A DNA stretch of 64,000 nucleotides, from NCBI GenBank assembly GCA_022710975.1, contig JAKLGA010000012.1:1-64000 (forward strand). The letters run 5' to 3'. Of this stretch, positions 1 through 7,941 are shown one piece after another. Each line of letters starts with the position of its first letter. The stretch's first letter is position 1. Under the pieces are notes generated by a model, which did no database searches, was not told the origin of the DNA, and worked only from the letters and a program-made list of their open reading frames with translations. This DNA is from Myxococcota bacterium. Its GTDB lineage: Bacteria > Myxococcota > B64-G9. The translations under genes and the position numbers were made by a program.

Positions 1-1
1 C

Positions 2-253
2 TCGTACGGGGCCATCACGGTCATGGTGCTGCCCGAGGAGGCGGAGATCGTGGTGCTGGCGGCCCAGCTCGGGACGCTGCACCTGACGCTGCGCAACCCC
101 GAGGACATCGGCGGCGAGGAGGAGCGGGCGCGGGCCACCATCGAGACGCTGCTGACCGGCGAGCGCGTCAAGGCCCTCAAGCGGCAGCGCGAGCAGACCA
201 TCCAGGTCATCCGCCTGCCCACCGGCGGCGGCGGGAGCGGCGGCGCGAACTGA
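2..253 (+). CDS. cpaB: Flp/Tad pilus assembly protein CpaB (RcpC), C-terminal end only
   Basis: Only the last 83 residues are in the window; the start lies upstream. The segment TVMVLPEEAEIVVLAAQLG followed by a short L-T-L-RNPED stretch matches the end of the CpaB/RcpC family, in which a periplasmic SAF/beta-clip protein helps position the Tad secretin. The protein then ends in a charged helix (about residues 37-70) and a Gly-rich tail. TadB and TadC follow 82 bp downstream on the same strand, which supports a Tad locus. The usual secretin (CpaC), TadZ and the CpaF ATPase are not between CpaB and TadB, so they must lie upstream or elsewhere. Family assignment is fairly secure; the gene is partial because of the window edge, not because it is broken. 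Confidence 0.8.
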   Translation, partial: SYGAITVMVLPEEAEIVVLAAQLGTLHLTLRNPEDIGGEEERARATIETLLTGERVKALKRQREQTIQVIRLPTGGGGSGGAN

Positions 254-335
254 CGCGGCGCGGACCTGCGGGCGACCGACCGGGATCCGCGCCAGGTCGA
301 GGTGGACGCGCGGGCGCGGTGAGAGGAGCGGCGGC

Positions 336-1193
336 ATGGATCTTCTGTTCAACAAGGGCCTGACGATGCTGGTGACGATGGGGGCGGTGTTCATGTTCGC
401 CCTCGTCTTCCTGAGCATCCTCAGCCGCGCCTTCGAGCAGTACCAGGAGAAGTACGTCGTCAAGTCGATGAACGACCTGTCGGACATGTTCCTGTTCATC
501 GACGGCCGCCAGTTGCTGATCATGAACATCTGCATCGCGGCCTTCTTCGTGCTGCTCGGGCTGCTCTTCTTCGGGCTCTTCTTCACCATCATCCTGGCCG
601 TCGTGGGATTCTTCATCCCCGGCATCCTGGTGCGTTTCTTCCGCTACCGTCGGCTGAAGAAGTTCAACGTCCAGCTGGTGGACTCCCTGAGCGCCATGTC
701 CAACGCCTTCAAGGCGGGCCTGAGCTTCCCGCAGGCCATCGAGCACGTGGGTCAGGAGTCCCAGCCGCCGCTGTCGCAGGAGTTCCAGCTCTTCGTGCGC
801 GAGGTCAAGCTCGGGGTGCCGCTCGACGACGCCCTGAACGCCATGGCGGGGCGGGTCAACAGCGAGGACCTGGACCTGGTGGTCACCGCCACGGTCATCT
901 CCCGCCAGCTCGGCGGAAACATGGCCGAGATGTTCGAGACCATCGCGGCCACCATCCGCGAGCGCTTCCGGCTGGAGGGCAAGATCCGCGCCCTCACCTC
1001 CCAGGGCAAGCTGCAGGGCTGGATCGTGGCCGCCCTGCCGCTGGTGCTTGGCCTGGTGCTGAACTACATGCGACCGGATCTGATGCAGCCGATGTTCGAG
1101 CACTGGTTCGGCTACGTGATGATCATCTTGATCATCATCTCCGAGTCGCTGGGGATCTGGATCATCCAGAAGATCGTGAACATCAACGTGTAG
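336..1193 (+). CDS. tadB: TadB, inner-membrane platform protein of the Tad pilus
   Basis: A 285-residue membrane protein with a type II secretion F domain at about residues 115-245 (VQLVDSLSAMSNAFKAG, then a Leu/Val-rich repeat region ending LTSQGKLQGW). Membrane segments are visible at about 10-31, 60-98, 219-235 and 259-281. TadB pairs with TadC to form the platform that couples the cytoplasmic CpaF ATPase to assembly of Flp pilin. The start is set by GAGAGGAG seven bases ahead of the ATG. The TGA/TAG to ATG gap to TadC is only 16 bp, so the two are one transcript. The Q-A-I-E-H-V and G-x-M-A-E-M-F motifs are typical for TadB and argue against a type IVa PilC or GspF protein, which has the domain duplicated. 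Confidence 0.9.
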   Translation: MDLLFNKGLTMLVTMGAVFMFALVFLSILSRAFEQYQEKYVVKSMNDLSDMFLFIDGRQLLIMNICIAAFFVLLGLLFFGLFFTIILAVVGFFIPGILVRFFRYRRLKKFNVQLVDSLSAMSNAFKAGLSFPQAIEHVGQESQPPLSQEFQLFVREVKLGVPLDDALNAMAGRVNSEDLDLVVTATVISRQLGGNMAEMFETIAATIRERFRLEGKIRALTSQGKLQGWIVAALPLVLGLVLNYMRPDLMQPMFEHWFGYVMIILIIISESLGIWIIQKIVNINV

Positions 1194-1209
1194 GCGCGGG
1201 AGGACCGCG

Positions 1210-2124
1210 ATGGACAACGATCTGCTCGGCGGAATCTACACGTTCCTGACCTTCCTGGGCATCCTGGGAGGCGGGTTCTTCCTGGTCTACGGCCTGTGGG
1301 AAGTGGCGGTGAAGCGCTTCCTCAGCGAGGCCCAGGAGCTCGAGGAGCGCTCGCTGATCAAGGCGCTGCGCAAGGTCATCCTGAGGAAGCTCGCGGTCAT
1401 CAACCGCCGCTTCATCTGGCCCAAGTACGAGAAACGCATCAGCCGCCGGACGATGAACGCGGGCGGGCTGGACGGGCTGACCGCCGAGGAGTTCATGGCC
1501 CTGCAGGAGGTGGCCTGTGTCGGCTTCCTGGTCTTCGGCGCGGTCATGATCAACTTCATGCGCGGCTCGATGGGCATGGACCTGGGCTGGTCCTGGCTGG
1601 TGGCCTTCGCCCTGCTCGGCGTCTTCTACCCGGAGATCTGGTTGCGCGATCAGGTGGTCAAGCGCCACTTCAAGATCACCCGCGAGCTGCCCTACAACCT
1701 GGACCTGTTGACGCTGTCCGTGGAGGCCGGTCTGGACTTCCAGGCGGCGGTGGACACGGTGGTGAAGAAGGGCCGCCAGGGCCCGCTGACCGGTGAGTTC
1801 GCTCTGATGCTGCGGGAGATGCGCATGGGCAAGACGCGCCAGGAGGCCCTGCGGGGCATCTCGGAGCGGGTCGGCCTGGCCCCGCTCAGCAGCTTCGTGT
1901 CCGCGCTCATCCAGGCGGACCGCATGGGCACCAGCCTGGGCAAGGTGCTGCGCATCCAGTCCACCCAGCTTCGCATCGAGCGCACGCAGCGGGCGGAGAA
2001 GCTGGCCAACGAGGCGCCGGTGAAGATGCTGTTCCCGCTCATCGCGTGCATCTTCCCGACCGTGTTCCTGGTGCTCTTCGCCCCGATCATCTTCCAGTTC
2101 GTGTTCGGTAACATTGGTGGCTGA
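1210..2124 (+). CDS. tadC: TadC, second inner-membrane platform protein of the Tad pilus
   Basis: A 304-residue partner of TadB with a single type II secretion F domain at about residues 158-285. Hallmarks seen are ELPYNLDLLTLSVEAGLDF at about 159-177 and the end motif ANEAPVKMLFPL before the last membrane span (about 270-296). An N-terminal span lies at about 9-28 and a further pair at about 100-140. GGGAGGAC precedes the ATG. In known Tad systems TadB and TadC form a heteromeric inner-membrane platform. The next gene is an FHA protein rather than the TPR protein TadD, although TPR-like regions do occur in the two FHA proteins that follow. Confidence 0.9.
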   Translation: MDNDLLGGIYTFLTFLGILGGGFFLVYGLWEVAVKRFLSEAQELEERSLIKALRKVILRKLAVINRRFIWPKYEKRISRRTMNAGGLDGLTAEEFMALQEVACVGFLVFGAVMINFMRGSMGMDLGWSWLVAFALLGVFYPEIWLRDQVVKRHFKITRELPYNLDLLTLSVEAGLDFQAAVDTVVKKGRQGPLTGEFALMLREMRMGKTRQEALRGISERVGLAPLSSFVSALIQADRMGTSLGKVLRIQSTQLRIERTQRAEKLANEAPVKMLFPLIACIFPTVFLVLFAPIIFQFVFGNIGG

Positions 2125-2178
2125 GAGGTGCGTGCAGCGGCGCGCGGGCGAGCGTGAGGGCGCGCGCATCCGAGGAGC

Positions 2179-3729
2179 GTGGCGGTGGGCTTCAGCCTGA
2201 AAATCCTGCAAGGGCCCGAACAGGGACGGACTTTCCAGTTCGACCGCATCCAGATCACGGTGGGGCGGACCGTGGACAACGACGTGGTCCTGCCGGATCC
2301 GGGCATCTCCCGGCAGCACCTGAGCATCCGCGACAAGGGCGGCGCCTACATCGTCAAGGACCTCAACAGCTCCAACGGCACCCTGCTCAACGGCCAGCGC
2401 ATCACCGAGGAGGTCCTCAAGCCTGGCGATCAGATCAAGGCCGGGGGCGCGCTGATCCTGTTCGAGGGACCGGTCGGCGCGGAGAAGGCCGAGCGGCCCG
2501 CGCGCAAGGAGTCTCGGCCGGCCCCGCGGGGAGCGGCCAAGGGGAGGGAGGCGTCCCCCGCGGCGCCCAAGGAGCGCGGCGGAGGCCAGGTCAAGGTGCG
2601 TGTGGGGCGCGGGGCCGAGGCCCGCGGCGCCCGTCCTCCGGAGCCCGAGCTGCCTGCCGCCAAGCCGGCGGCGGGCAAGGCCGTGGTGCGCTCGGCGGGC
2701 ATTCGCAAGAAGACCCCCGAGCCCGAACCCGCGGCCCCGGCCGCCGAGGAGAAGAAGGGCGGCGGCGCGCGGGGCCGGCCCGGCGCCGGCGGCCGGCCGG
2801 GCAAGCGACCCAAGGGGCTGAGCGGCCTGATCATGCGCGGCAAGGAACGCTTCCTGGCGCTCCCCAAGCGCATGCGGATCATCGTCCTGACGTGCGTGGG
2901 GGTGTTTGTCCTGCTGGGCCTGATCGCCATCCTGCGCGGCGGCCAGCAGGTGGTGCAGAGCGTCTCCTGGTACGACGAGGAGATCTTCGAGCCCGGCGAG
3001 ATGATCAGCGAGGAGGAGTACGCCTGGTATGGCCTCGGACCCGACGTGACCTACAACTGCCTGTACAGCGCCAACTTCGGGTTCAAGTACGCCTCCGGCC
3101 GGGCCACCCTGGTGTACTACGCGGCCGGGGTGAGCACGAAGACCGAGGTGGCCCTGGTGCTGAACAAGGTGGAGTTCGCCTACGCGCCGGTCACCCTCGA
3201 CGGCATCTCGGACGCCCTCGTGGTCACGCTGCCGCGCAAGCACCTGCTCGAGAACCAGATGAACACCCTGCAGTTCATCAACAAGAACAACCAGGCCGAT
3301 CCTGACGCGCAGGACCCCTGGTCGGTGTCGGTCGCGCCCATCGACGAGCAACCGCTGCCCCAGCCGGATCGCAAGAAAGCCGAGGAGGCCTTCAACCACG
3401 CCAAGGAGCTCTACAAGCTGAAGGACGTGTCGCCCGCGAACACGTACCAGGCCTTGCTGTCCTACCAGCAGGCGCGGGACCTCCTGGAGCTGTTCCCGGA
3501 TGACAAGCGGCCCGACTTCTACCAGGAGGCCACGGACGACATCCGTCGCGCGGAGGAGGAGCTCGCCCGGAAGTACAAGGACATGACCTTCCGGGCCCAG
3601 CAGCTCGAGGAGTTCGGGCGCCTCAAGGAGGCCCAGGAGATGTTCCGCCAGTGCATGCTCACCTTCCCGAACCAGAGCGACTGGCGGCACCAGGAGTGCA
3701 AGGGCGCCTTCGATCAGTTCGAGAAGTGA
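2179..3729 (+). CDS. FHA-domain membrane protein downstream of tadC
   Basis: A 516-residue protein starting at a GTG with GAGGAG just upstream. An FHA phosphothreonine-binding domain fills about residues 6-96 (GRTVDNDVVLPDPGISRQHL and later LNSSNGTLLNG, with the Gly-Arg, Ser-x-x-His and Asn-Gly ligand residues all kept). A long Ala/Pro/Lys/Arg-rich linker runs to about 225, then one membrane span at about 232-252 (IIVLTCVGVFVLLGLIAIL). The remaining 260 residues should face the periplasm and end in a helical region resembling TPR repeats. The topology puts the FHA domain in the cytoplasm, where it could read Ser/Thr kinase phosphorylation. It lies 54 bp after tadC, so a role in regulating or scaffolding the Tad machine is inferred. 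No enzyme motif is seen. Confidence 0.8.
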   Translation: MAVGFSLKILQGPEQGRTFQFDRIQITVGRTVDNDVVLPDPGISRQHLSIRDKGGAYIVKDLNSSNGTLLNGQRITEEVLKPGDQIKAGGALILFEGPVGAEKAERPARKESRPAPRGAAKGREASPAAPKERGGGQVKVRVGRGAEARGARPPEPELPAAKPAAGKAVVRSAGIRKKTPEPEPAAPAAEEKKGGGARGRPGAGGRPGKRPKGLSGLIMRGKERFLALPKRMRIIVLTCVGVFVLLGLIAILRGGQQVVQSVSWYDEEIFEPGEMISEEEYAWYGLGPDVTYNCLYSANFGFKYASGRATLVYYAAGVSTKTEVALVLNKVEFAYAPVTLDGISDALVVTLPRKHLLENQMNTLQFINKNNQADPDAQDPWSVSVAPIDEQPLPQPDRKKAEEAFNHAKELYKLKDVSPANTYQALLSYQQARDLLELFPDDKRPDFYQEATDDIRRAEEELARKYKDMTFRAQQLEEFGRLKEAQEMFRQCMLTFPNQSDWRHQECKGAFDQFEK

Positions 3730-3759
3730 GGCGCAGGCCTCAAGCCACGGAGTCGTTGG

Positions 3760-6654
3760 ATGCCGCTCGGCGACGGTCACAAGCGAACCCCCCCCCGCCC
3801 CTCGGACGAGGAGCCGGTGGAGGACGCCATCTCCGACGATGACATCATCGAGGAGCTCGATGACGAACCCGCCGAGGATGCCATCTCCGACGGCGACATC
3901 CTCGAGGAGCTCGACGACGAGCCGGGCGACGATGCGCAAGAGCAGAGCACGGGCCGTCACCTGCTGCCGCCGGAGGGTGCGCCGGCCGCCGGGTCGCAGC
4001 CCGAGGCATCGCTCGACGCGGTGGAACCTCCGCCCGATCTCGATGCGATCCAGTGCCCGGTGACCCAGGAGGTCGAGTCGCCGTTGCCGTCCGAGGAGAC
4101 GACCGATCCCCGGTCGGCGGCGGCCGTGCGCGAGCAGACCGCGCCCCAGAGGCCGGCCCCTGCCTGGGACGAAGCGACCAACCAGGGAACGCCCAAGGGT
4201 GCCCGCACCGCCGCGCCGGAGCCAGAGCCGGAGCCCGAACCGGAGGCTGCGCCCGAAGACGGGGACCTGGATCGTCTGGCCGCGGCCCTGCCCCGCCGAC
4301 GGGCGACCATGCCGCTGGCCGGTCCACCGCTGGGTGGCCTGGCGCGGGATGCCGGGCCTGAGCCCGTGTCCGCCGACCCCCTGATGCCCGAGGATCTCTC
4401 CGACGAGCCCGAGCCGGAGCCCAGGTCCGAGACGGTGCCCGAACCGGAGCCCGAAGCCGAGCCCGAGCCAGAGCCCGAATCCGAATCCGAATCCGAGGCC
4501 GAGGCCGCGCTCGCGCCGGGAGAGGACTTCGAGCCGACACCCGAGCCAGAGCCTGTGACCCATCGGCCCGCGCGGAGCCGTCGCCGGCGGCCCGCCCCGG
4601 CGGGGCCGGCGGCCAGCGCCGGGGATGAAGCCGAATCCGAGCCCGAGGTCGAGCCGGCGGACGAGGCGGTCGCCAGCCCCGCGCCGCTGGACCCCGACTT
4701 CAACGCGGAGCCCAAGCCCCTGGCGGGGTCCGGCCAGGCGCCGCGCCACAAGGCCGCCGGCGGTCGCTCCTGGGCCGAGGAGCCCGAGAAGGAATCACCC
4801 GCGGACGAGGTGGCCGCGTTCGCCCAGGCGACCTCCGGGCTGAACGAGGCCACCCGCGTGGAGCCCTTCAACCCCGATCCGCCGCCGGCCAGCGAGAAGA
4901 CCCTCATCTTCGGGCAGGGTGACCAGGAGGGCGCGCCCGAGCCAGCCTACCTGGTGATCGTGTCCGGGGATGAAGAGGGCCGCGAAGTGGAGATCACCCG
5001 GCCCGAGATCACGCTCGGACGGGGGCCGGACAACGATCTGGTGTTCCCGGACATCGCGTGCTCGCGCCGGCACGCGAAGATCGTGCAGGAGGGGGACGAG
5101 TACTTCGTCGAGGACATGGGCTCGGGCAACGGCACCCTGCTCAACGGAAAGAAGATCAAGCGCGCCAGGCTGGAGGAGGGCGATCGCGTCGAGATCGGCA
5201 ACACGGCGGTCGAGTTCCACCTGCCACCGGCCGCGGCCTCCGCCGGGCGCGACGACGCCGAAGCCGACGAGTCCGACGAGGTGGACGAGGCGGACGCCGC
5301 CCCTCGCGCCCACGGGCGCACGACCATCACCGGCGCCGTCCTCCCGGAGAGCGCAGGCACGGCTGGTCCGCTGGCGCGCCTCCTGGCCGATCCGCGCCGG
5401 CGCCGGCTGGTCGTGGTCGGCGGAGGGGCCCTGGTCGGGCTGATCGTGATCATGATGATCGTGCGCCTGTTCATGCCCACGCCGCCCCGGGAGCCGACCC
5501 CGGAGGAGCTCGAGCGCAAGGCCCGCATGGAGGCCAAGCGCCAGCTCGATCTGCACATGGATGACGCCAAGGCCGCGGTCCAGGCCAAGAAGTGGCGCGA
5601 GGCGCTCGCCGCCGTGCAGGCGGCCGAGGAGATCGATCCCGAGCACCCCATGGTGGTGAGCTACAAGAGCAACATCCAGCTCGAGATGTCCTCGGCCAGC
5701 GCGATGTCCATGGCGCGCATGCACATGGAGTCCAAGGAGTGGGACAAGGCCATGGGTGCCTTGCAGGGCGTCTCGATGGAGAGCGAGCTCAAGGAGCAGG
5801 CCGCCGCGCTGAAGAAGGAACTCGATGCGCACCTGCTGGACGACATGCTCCTCCAGGGCCAGAAGATGATGGAGGCCAAGCAGTACAACCAGGCCATCCT
5901 CAAGTTCGACGAGGTGCTGCGCCACAGCCCCGGCAACGAGGAGGCGCTGGTGGCCAAGCGCATGGCGGAGGAGGCCGTGGACAAAGAGCAGCGGCGCCCG
6001 CCCGTCAACTCTGGCGGGAAGCGCCGCAGGCGGGTCACCAACCCGGAGCCGCGCCCCGGCGCTGGGCTGACCGGCCAGGCGCTGGCACTGTACAAGAACG
6101 GCGAGGTGGACCGGGCCATCGACAAGGCCGAGAACGGCGGCGCCTCGGGGGAGGAGCTGTCGCGGCTTCGCCAGTTCCAGACCGCCTACAGCAAGGCCAT
6201 GGAGGCGGCCAAGAACTCGGGCCAGCCCGGCCAGGCGGTGGATGCCTTGCTCAAGGCCTACGCGCTGGACAAGAAGATCGCCGGCGGCCAGGGCGAGTAC
6301 CGGCGAATCCTGTCCGAGAAGCTGGCCAAGGCTTACATGGTCAAGGGCGTGGACGCGCACACCGGCCGTCGGCTGCCCGAGGCGTACAAGGCCTACCGCT
6401 CCGCCCTGCAGTACGATTCCAGCCTGCCCAAGGTGAAGGAGCGGCTGGAGGATCTCAAGCGGGAGGCCAAGAAGCTGTATGAAGAGGCGTACGTGATCAA
6501 GTCCACGAATCAGGACGTGGCCATCGGCAAGCTCAAGACCGCCATCCAGATCGTCCCGCCCGACGAGATCTACTACGGCAAGGCCAAGAAGCTGCTCAAC
6601 AGCCTCCAGGGAGAGGCCGACGGCGCTCCCGACAGCGGCGGAGAGGGCTTCTAG
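3760..6654 (+). CDS. Large FHA-domain membrane protein with acidic N-terminus and TPR-like C-terminus
   Basis: 964 residues. The first 390 are low complexity, rich in Glu, Pro, Asp and Ala, with runs of EPEPEP, and begin with an imperfect 18-residue tandem repeat (EDAISDDDIIEELDDEP and a second copy). A complete FHA domain follows at about 398-488 (TLGRGPDNDLVFPDIACSRR, then MGSGNGTLLNGKKI). One membrane span sits at about 548-570 (VVVGGGALVGLIVIMMIV). Residues 573-954 form Lys/Glu/Ala-rich helices consistent with TPR repeats, probably periplasmic. It follows the previous FHA gene by 30 bp and has the same build (FHA in the cytoplasm, one span, helical outside part), so the pair probably arose by duplication and acts together with the Tad operon. 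The acidic N-terminus has no recognisable fold. Confidence 0.8.
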   Translation: MPLGDGHKRTPPRPSDEEPVEDAISDDDIIEELDDEPAEDAISDGDILEELDDEPGDDAQEQSTGRHLLPPEGAPAAGSQPEASLDAVEPPPDLDAIQCPVTQEVESPLPSEETTDPRSAAAVREQTAPQRPAPAWDEATNQGTPKGARTAAPEPEPEPEPEAAPEDGDLDRLAAALPRRRATMPLAGPPLGGLARDAGPEPVSADPLMPEDLSDEPEPEPRSETVPEPEPEAEPEPEPESESESEAEAALAPGEDFEPTPEPEPVTHRPARSRRRRPAPAGPAASAGDEAESEPEVEPADEAVASPAPLDPDFNAEPKPLAGSGQAPRHKAAGGRSWAEEPEKESPADEVAAFAQATSGLNEATRVEPFNPDPPPASEKTLIFGQGDQEGAPEPAYLVIVSGDEEGREVEITRPEITLGRGPDNDLVFPDIACSRRHAKIVQEGDEYFVEDMGSGNGTLLNGKKIKRARLEEGDRVEIGNTAVEFHLPPAAASAGRDDAEADESDEVDEADAAPRAHGRTTITGAVLPESAGTAGPLARLLADPRRRRLVVVGGGALVGLIVIMMIVRLFMPTPPREPTPEELERKARMEAKRQLDLHMDDAKAAVQAKKWREALAAVQAAEEIDPEHPMVVSYKSNIQLEMSSASAMSMARMHMESKEWDKAMGALQGVSMESELKEQAAALKKELDAHLLDDMLLQGQKMMEAKQYNQAILKFDEVLRHSPGNEEALVAKRMAEEAVDKEQRRPPVNSGGKRRRRVTNPEPRPGAGLTGQALALYKNGEVDRAIDKAENGGASGEELSRLRQFQTAYSKAMEAAKNSGQPGQAVDALLKAYALDKKIAGGQGEYRRILSEKLAKAYMVKGVDAHTGRRLPEAYKAYRSALQYDSSLPKVKERLEDLKREAKKLYEEAYVIKSTNQDVAIGKLKTAIQIVPPDEIYYGKAKKLLNSLQGEADGAPDSGGEGF

Positions 6655-6675
6655 GCTCGTTCCCACGACCGCAGC

Positions 6676-6697
6676 CGCGTGTCTGTGCTGACACGCG
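6676..6697. promoter_or_regulatory. Perfect palindrome, candidate enhancer (UAS) site
   Basis: CGCGTGTC and GACACGCG form a perfect 8-bp inverted repeat separated by six bases. It is 115 bp upstream of the -24/-12 element at 6812 and about 150 bp upstream of the expected transcription start, which is the usual distance for an NtrC-type activator site. It has no T-run after it, so it is a poor terminator candidate even though it follows the FHA gene by 21 bp. Confidence 0.45.
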
Positions 6698-6811
6698 CCG
6701 CTCCCGTTCTGTACCATCCGCGCTGCGCGCTCCAGCGGGGCTCCCGCCCGAGGTCGTGCGTTTCCAGGTGGTTCGCGCCCCTGCCCGCGTGCCATCGCCC
6801 CCGGGGACGCC

Positions 6812-6827
6812 TGGCACGGAAGTCGCA
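6812..6827 (+). promoter_or_regulatory. Sigma-54 type -24/-12 promoter for the TPR lipoprotein
   Basis: TGGCACGGAAGTCGCA matches the sigma-54 consensus (TGGCACG, four bases, TTGCA) at every key position except one T. The invariant GG and GC dinucleotides are exactly 10 bases apart. The start codon of the downstream gene is at 6878, leaving a leader of about 40 bases with a GGAGG ribosome site. Confidence 0.7.
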
Positions 6828-6877
6828 ACTCCACCGGCCAGGTAACCAAGCCCCACCAGGGGCAGGAGGTCGGAGCC

Positions 6878-7849
6878 ATGCTGCGTACTTCGTCTCGCTG
6901 GGTGTGGTTCGTGGTGCTGTGCGGGCTGCCGTTCGTGGCGTCGGCCTGCCAGCGGGAGGCGCCTCCGTCCGAGCCGGCGGACGCCGGCGCGGATCTGGCG
7001 GCCGCGGTCACCACCGACCTGGTCGCTGGACCGGCCGACGCCGGCGCCGCGGTGGAGCTCGCCCAGCCTGCCGTGCCGTCCGGGGAGCTGCCGGGCGAGA
7101 GCCCGCCGGAAGCGCCCGAGGGCGCGGCCCTCGAGTTCGCCTTCCCGCACGTGGATCCGGAGCCGGTCGATCACCTGGCGGCGGCGCGGTCCGCCCGGGA
7201 GCTCGGGGACCAGGCCGCGGCCATGCTGGAGCTCGAGAAGGCGCTGCACGACGATCCGGCCAACTTCACCGCCGCGTTGCTGCTCGGCCAGAGCGCGGCC
7301 GCCAGCGGGCGGCCCCAGCTGGCCACCGACGCCTGGCTGTTCGCGGCCGGGCTCCGGCCGGCCGAGGACGAGCCCTGGCTGGAGCTCGCCGGCCTGATGC
7401 TCGCCCGCGGCGATCTGGCCGAGGCTGAGCAGCTCGTCCGCAGGGCGCTGCTGCTCCGGCCCGAGCGCGCGCGCGGGCACAACCTGCTCGGGCGGATCTG
7501 GCTGGCGCGCTCGCACTGGGAGCGGGCCATCGCGGCCTTCGAGCGCGCCCTCGAGCTCGCCCCGGCCAGCCTGTATGCGCGCAACAACCTCGGCCTGGCG
7601 CTGCTGCGCAAGCGGGACTTCCAGCGTGCGGTGGAGGTGCTCCAGCCCCTGGGTGACCAGGACCGCGCGACCGCCTTCATGCTGAACAACCTGGGCCTGG
7701 CCTACGAGGGTCTCGGGCGCCTGCCGGACGCCTCGGCGACCTATCGCCAGGCCCTGGAGCGCGCGCCCGGCTACCTCAAGGCCAGGCTCAACCTGGCGCG
7801 CCTGACCGAGCTCGCCCAGCGCCTAGAGCCCGGCGAGGCCGGGGAATGA
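6878..7849 (+). CDS. TPR-repeat lipoprotein
   Basis: A 323-residue protein with a signal peptide ending in the lipobox A-S-A-C (Cys near residue 24), followed by an Ala/Pro/Glu-rich linker to about residue 95. From there to about 310 the sequence is built of TPR helices; the clearest units are around 190-290 (ERARGHNLLGRIWLARSHW; LYARNNLGLALLRKRDF; MLNNLGLAYEGLGRLPDAS). TPR lipoproteins of this size act as assembly or docking factors at the outer membrane. It stands alone between the Tad/FHA cluster and PBP1A and has its own sigma-54 type promoter, which suggests regulated expression. It could be the TadD-like pilotin missing from the Tad cluster, but that is only a guess from position. Confidence 0.75.
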   Translation: MLRTSSRWVWFVVLCGLPFVASACQREAPPSEPADAGADLAAAVTTDLVAGPADAGAAVELAQPAVPSGELPGESPPEAPEGAALEFAFPHVDPEPVDHLAAARSARELGDQAAAMLELEKALHDDPANFTAALLLGQSAAASGRPQLATDAWLFAAGLRPAEDEPWLELAGLMLARGDLAEAEQLVRRALLLRPERARGHNLLGRIWLARSHWERAIAAFERALELAPASLYARNNLGLALLRKRDFQRAVEVLQPLGDQDRATAFMLNNLGLAYEGLGRLPDASATYRQALERAPGYLKARLNLARLTELAQRLEPGEAGE

Positions 7850-7875
7850 TCCCGGCCAGGGCGGTGGCCTCCGCG

Positions 7876-7901
7876 GCGGGCCCGTAGTACGATGGGCCCG
7901 C
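7876..7901. promoter_or_regulatory. Inverted repeat upstream of the PBP1A gene
   Basis: GCGGGCCC and GGGCCCGC form a perfect 8-bp inverted repeat around a 10-base centre that contains TACGAT, a possible -10 element. There is no T-run, so it is more likely an operator or a structured leader than a terminator. It is 40 bp ahead of the start at 7942. Confidence 0.3.
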
Positions 7902-7941
7902 GGTCGCTCCCCCCGGAGCGGCTGTCGGCCTGGGAGCGGCC

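Noticed and set aside
1183-4749. A 1188-codon open frame on the minus strand
   Set aside because: Opposite TadC and the two FHA genes; composition is Gly/Leu/Arg/His-rich noise without any domain.
6676-6697. Rho-independent terminator after the large FHA gene
   Set aside because: The stem is good but no T-run follows; its place relative to the -24/-12 element fits an enhancer better.
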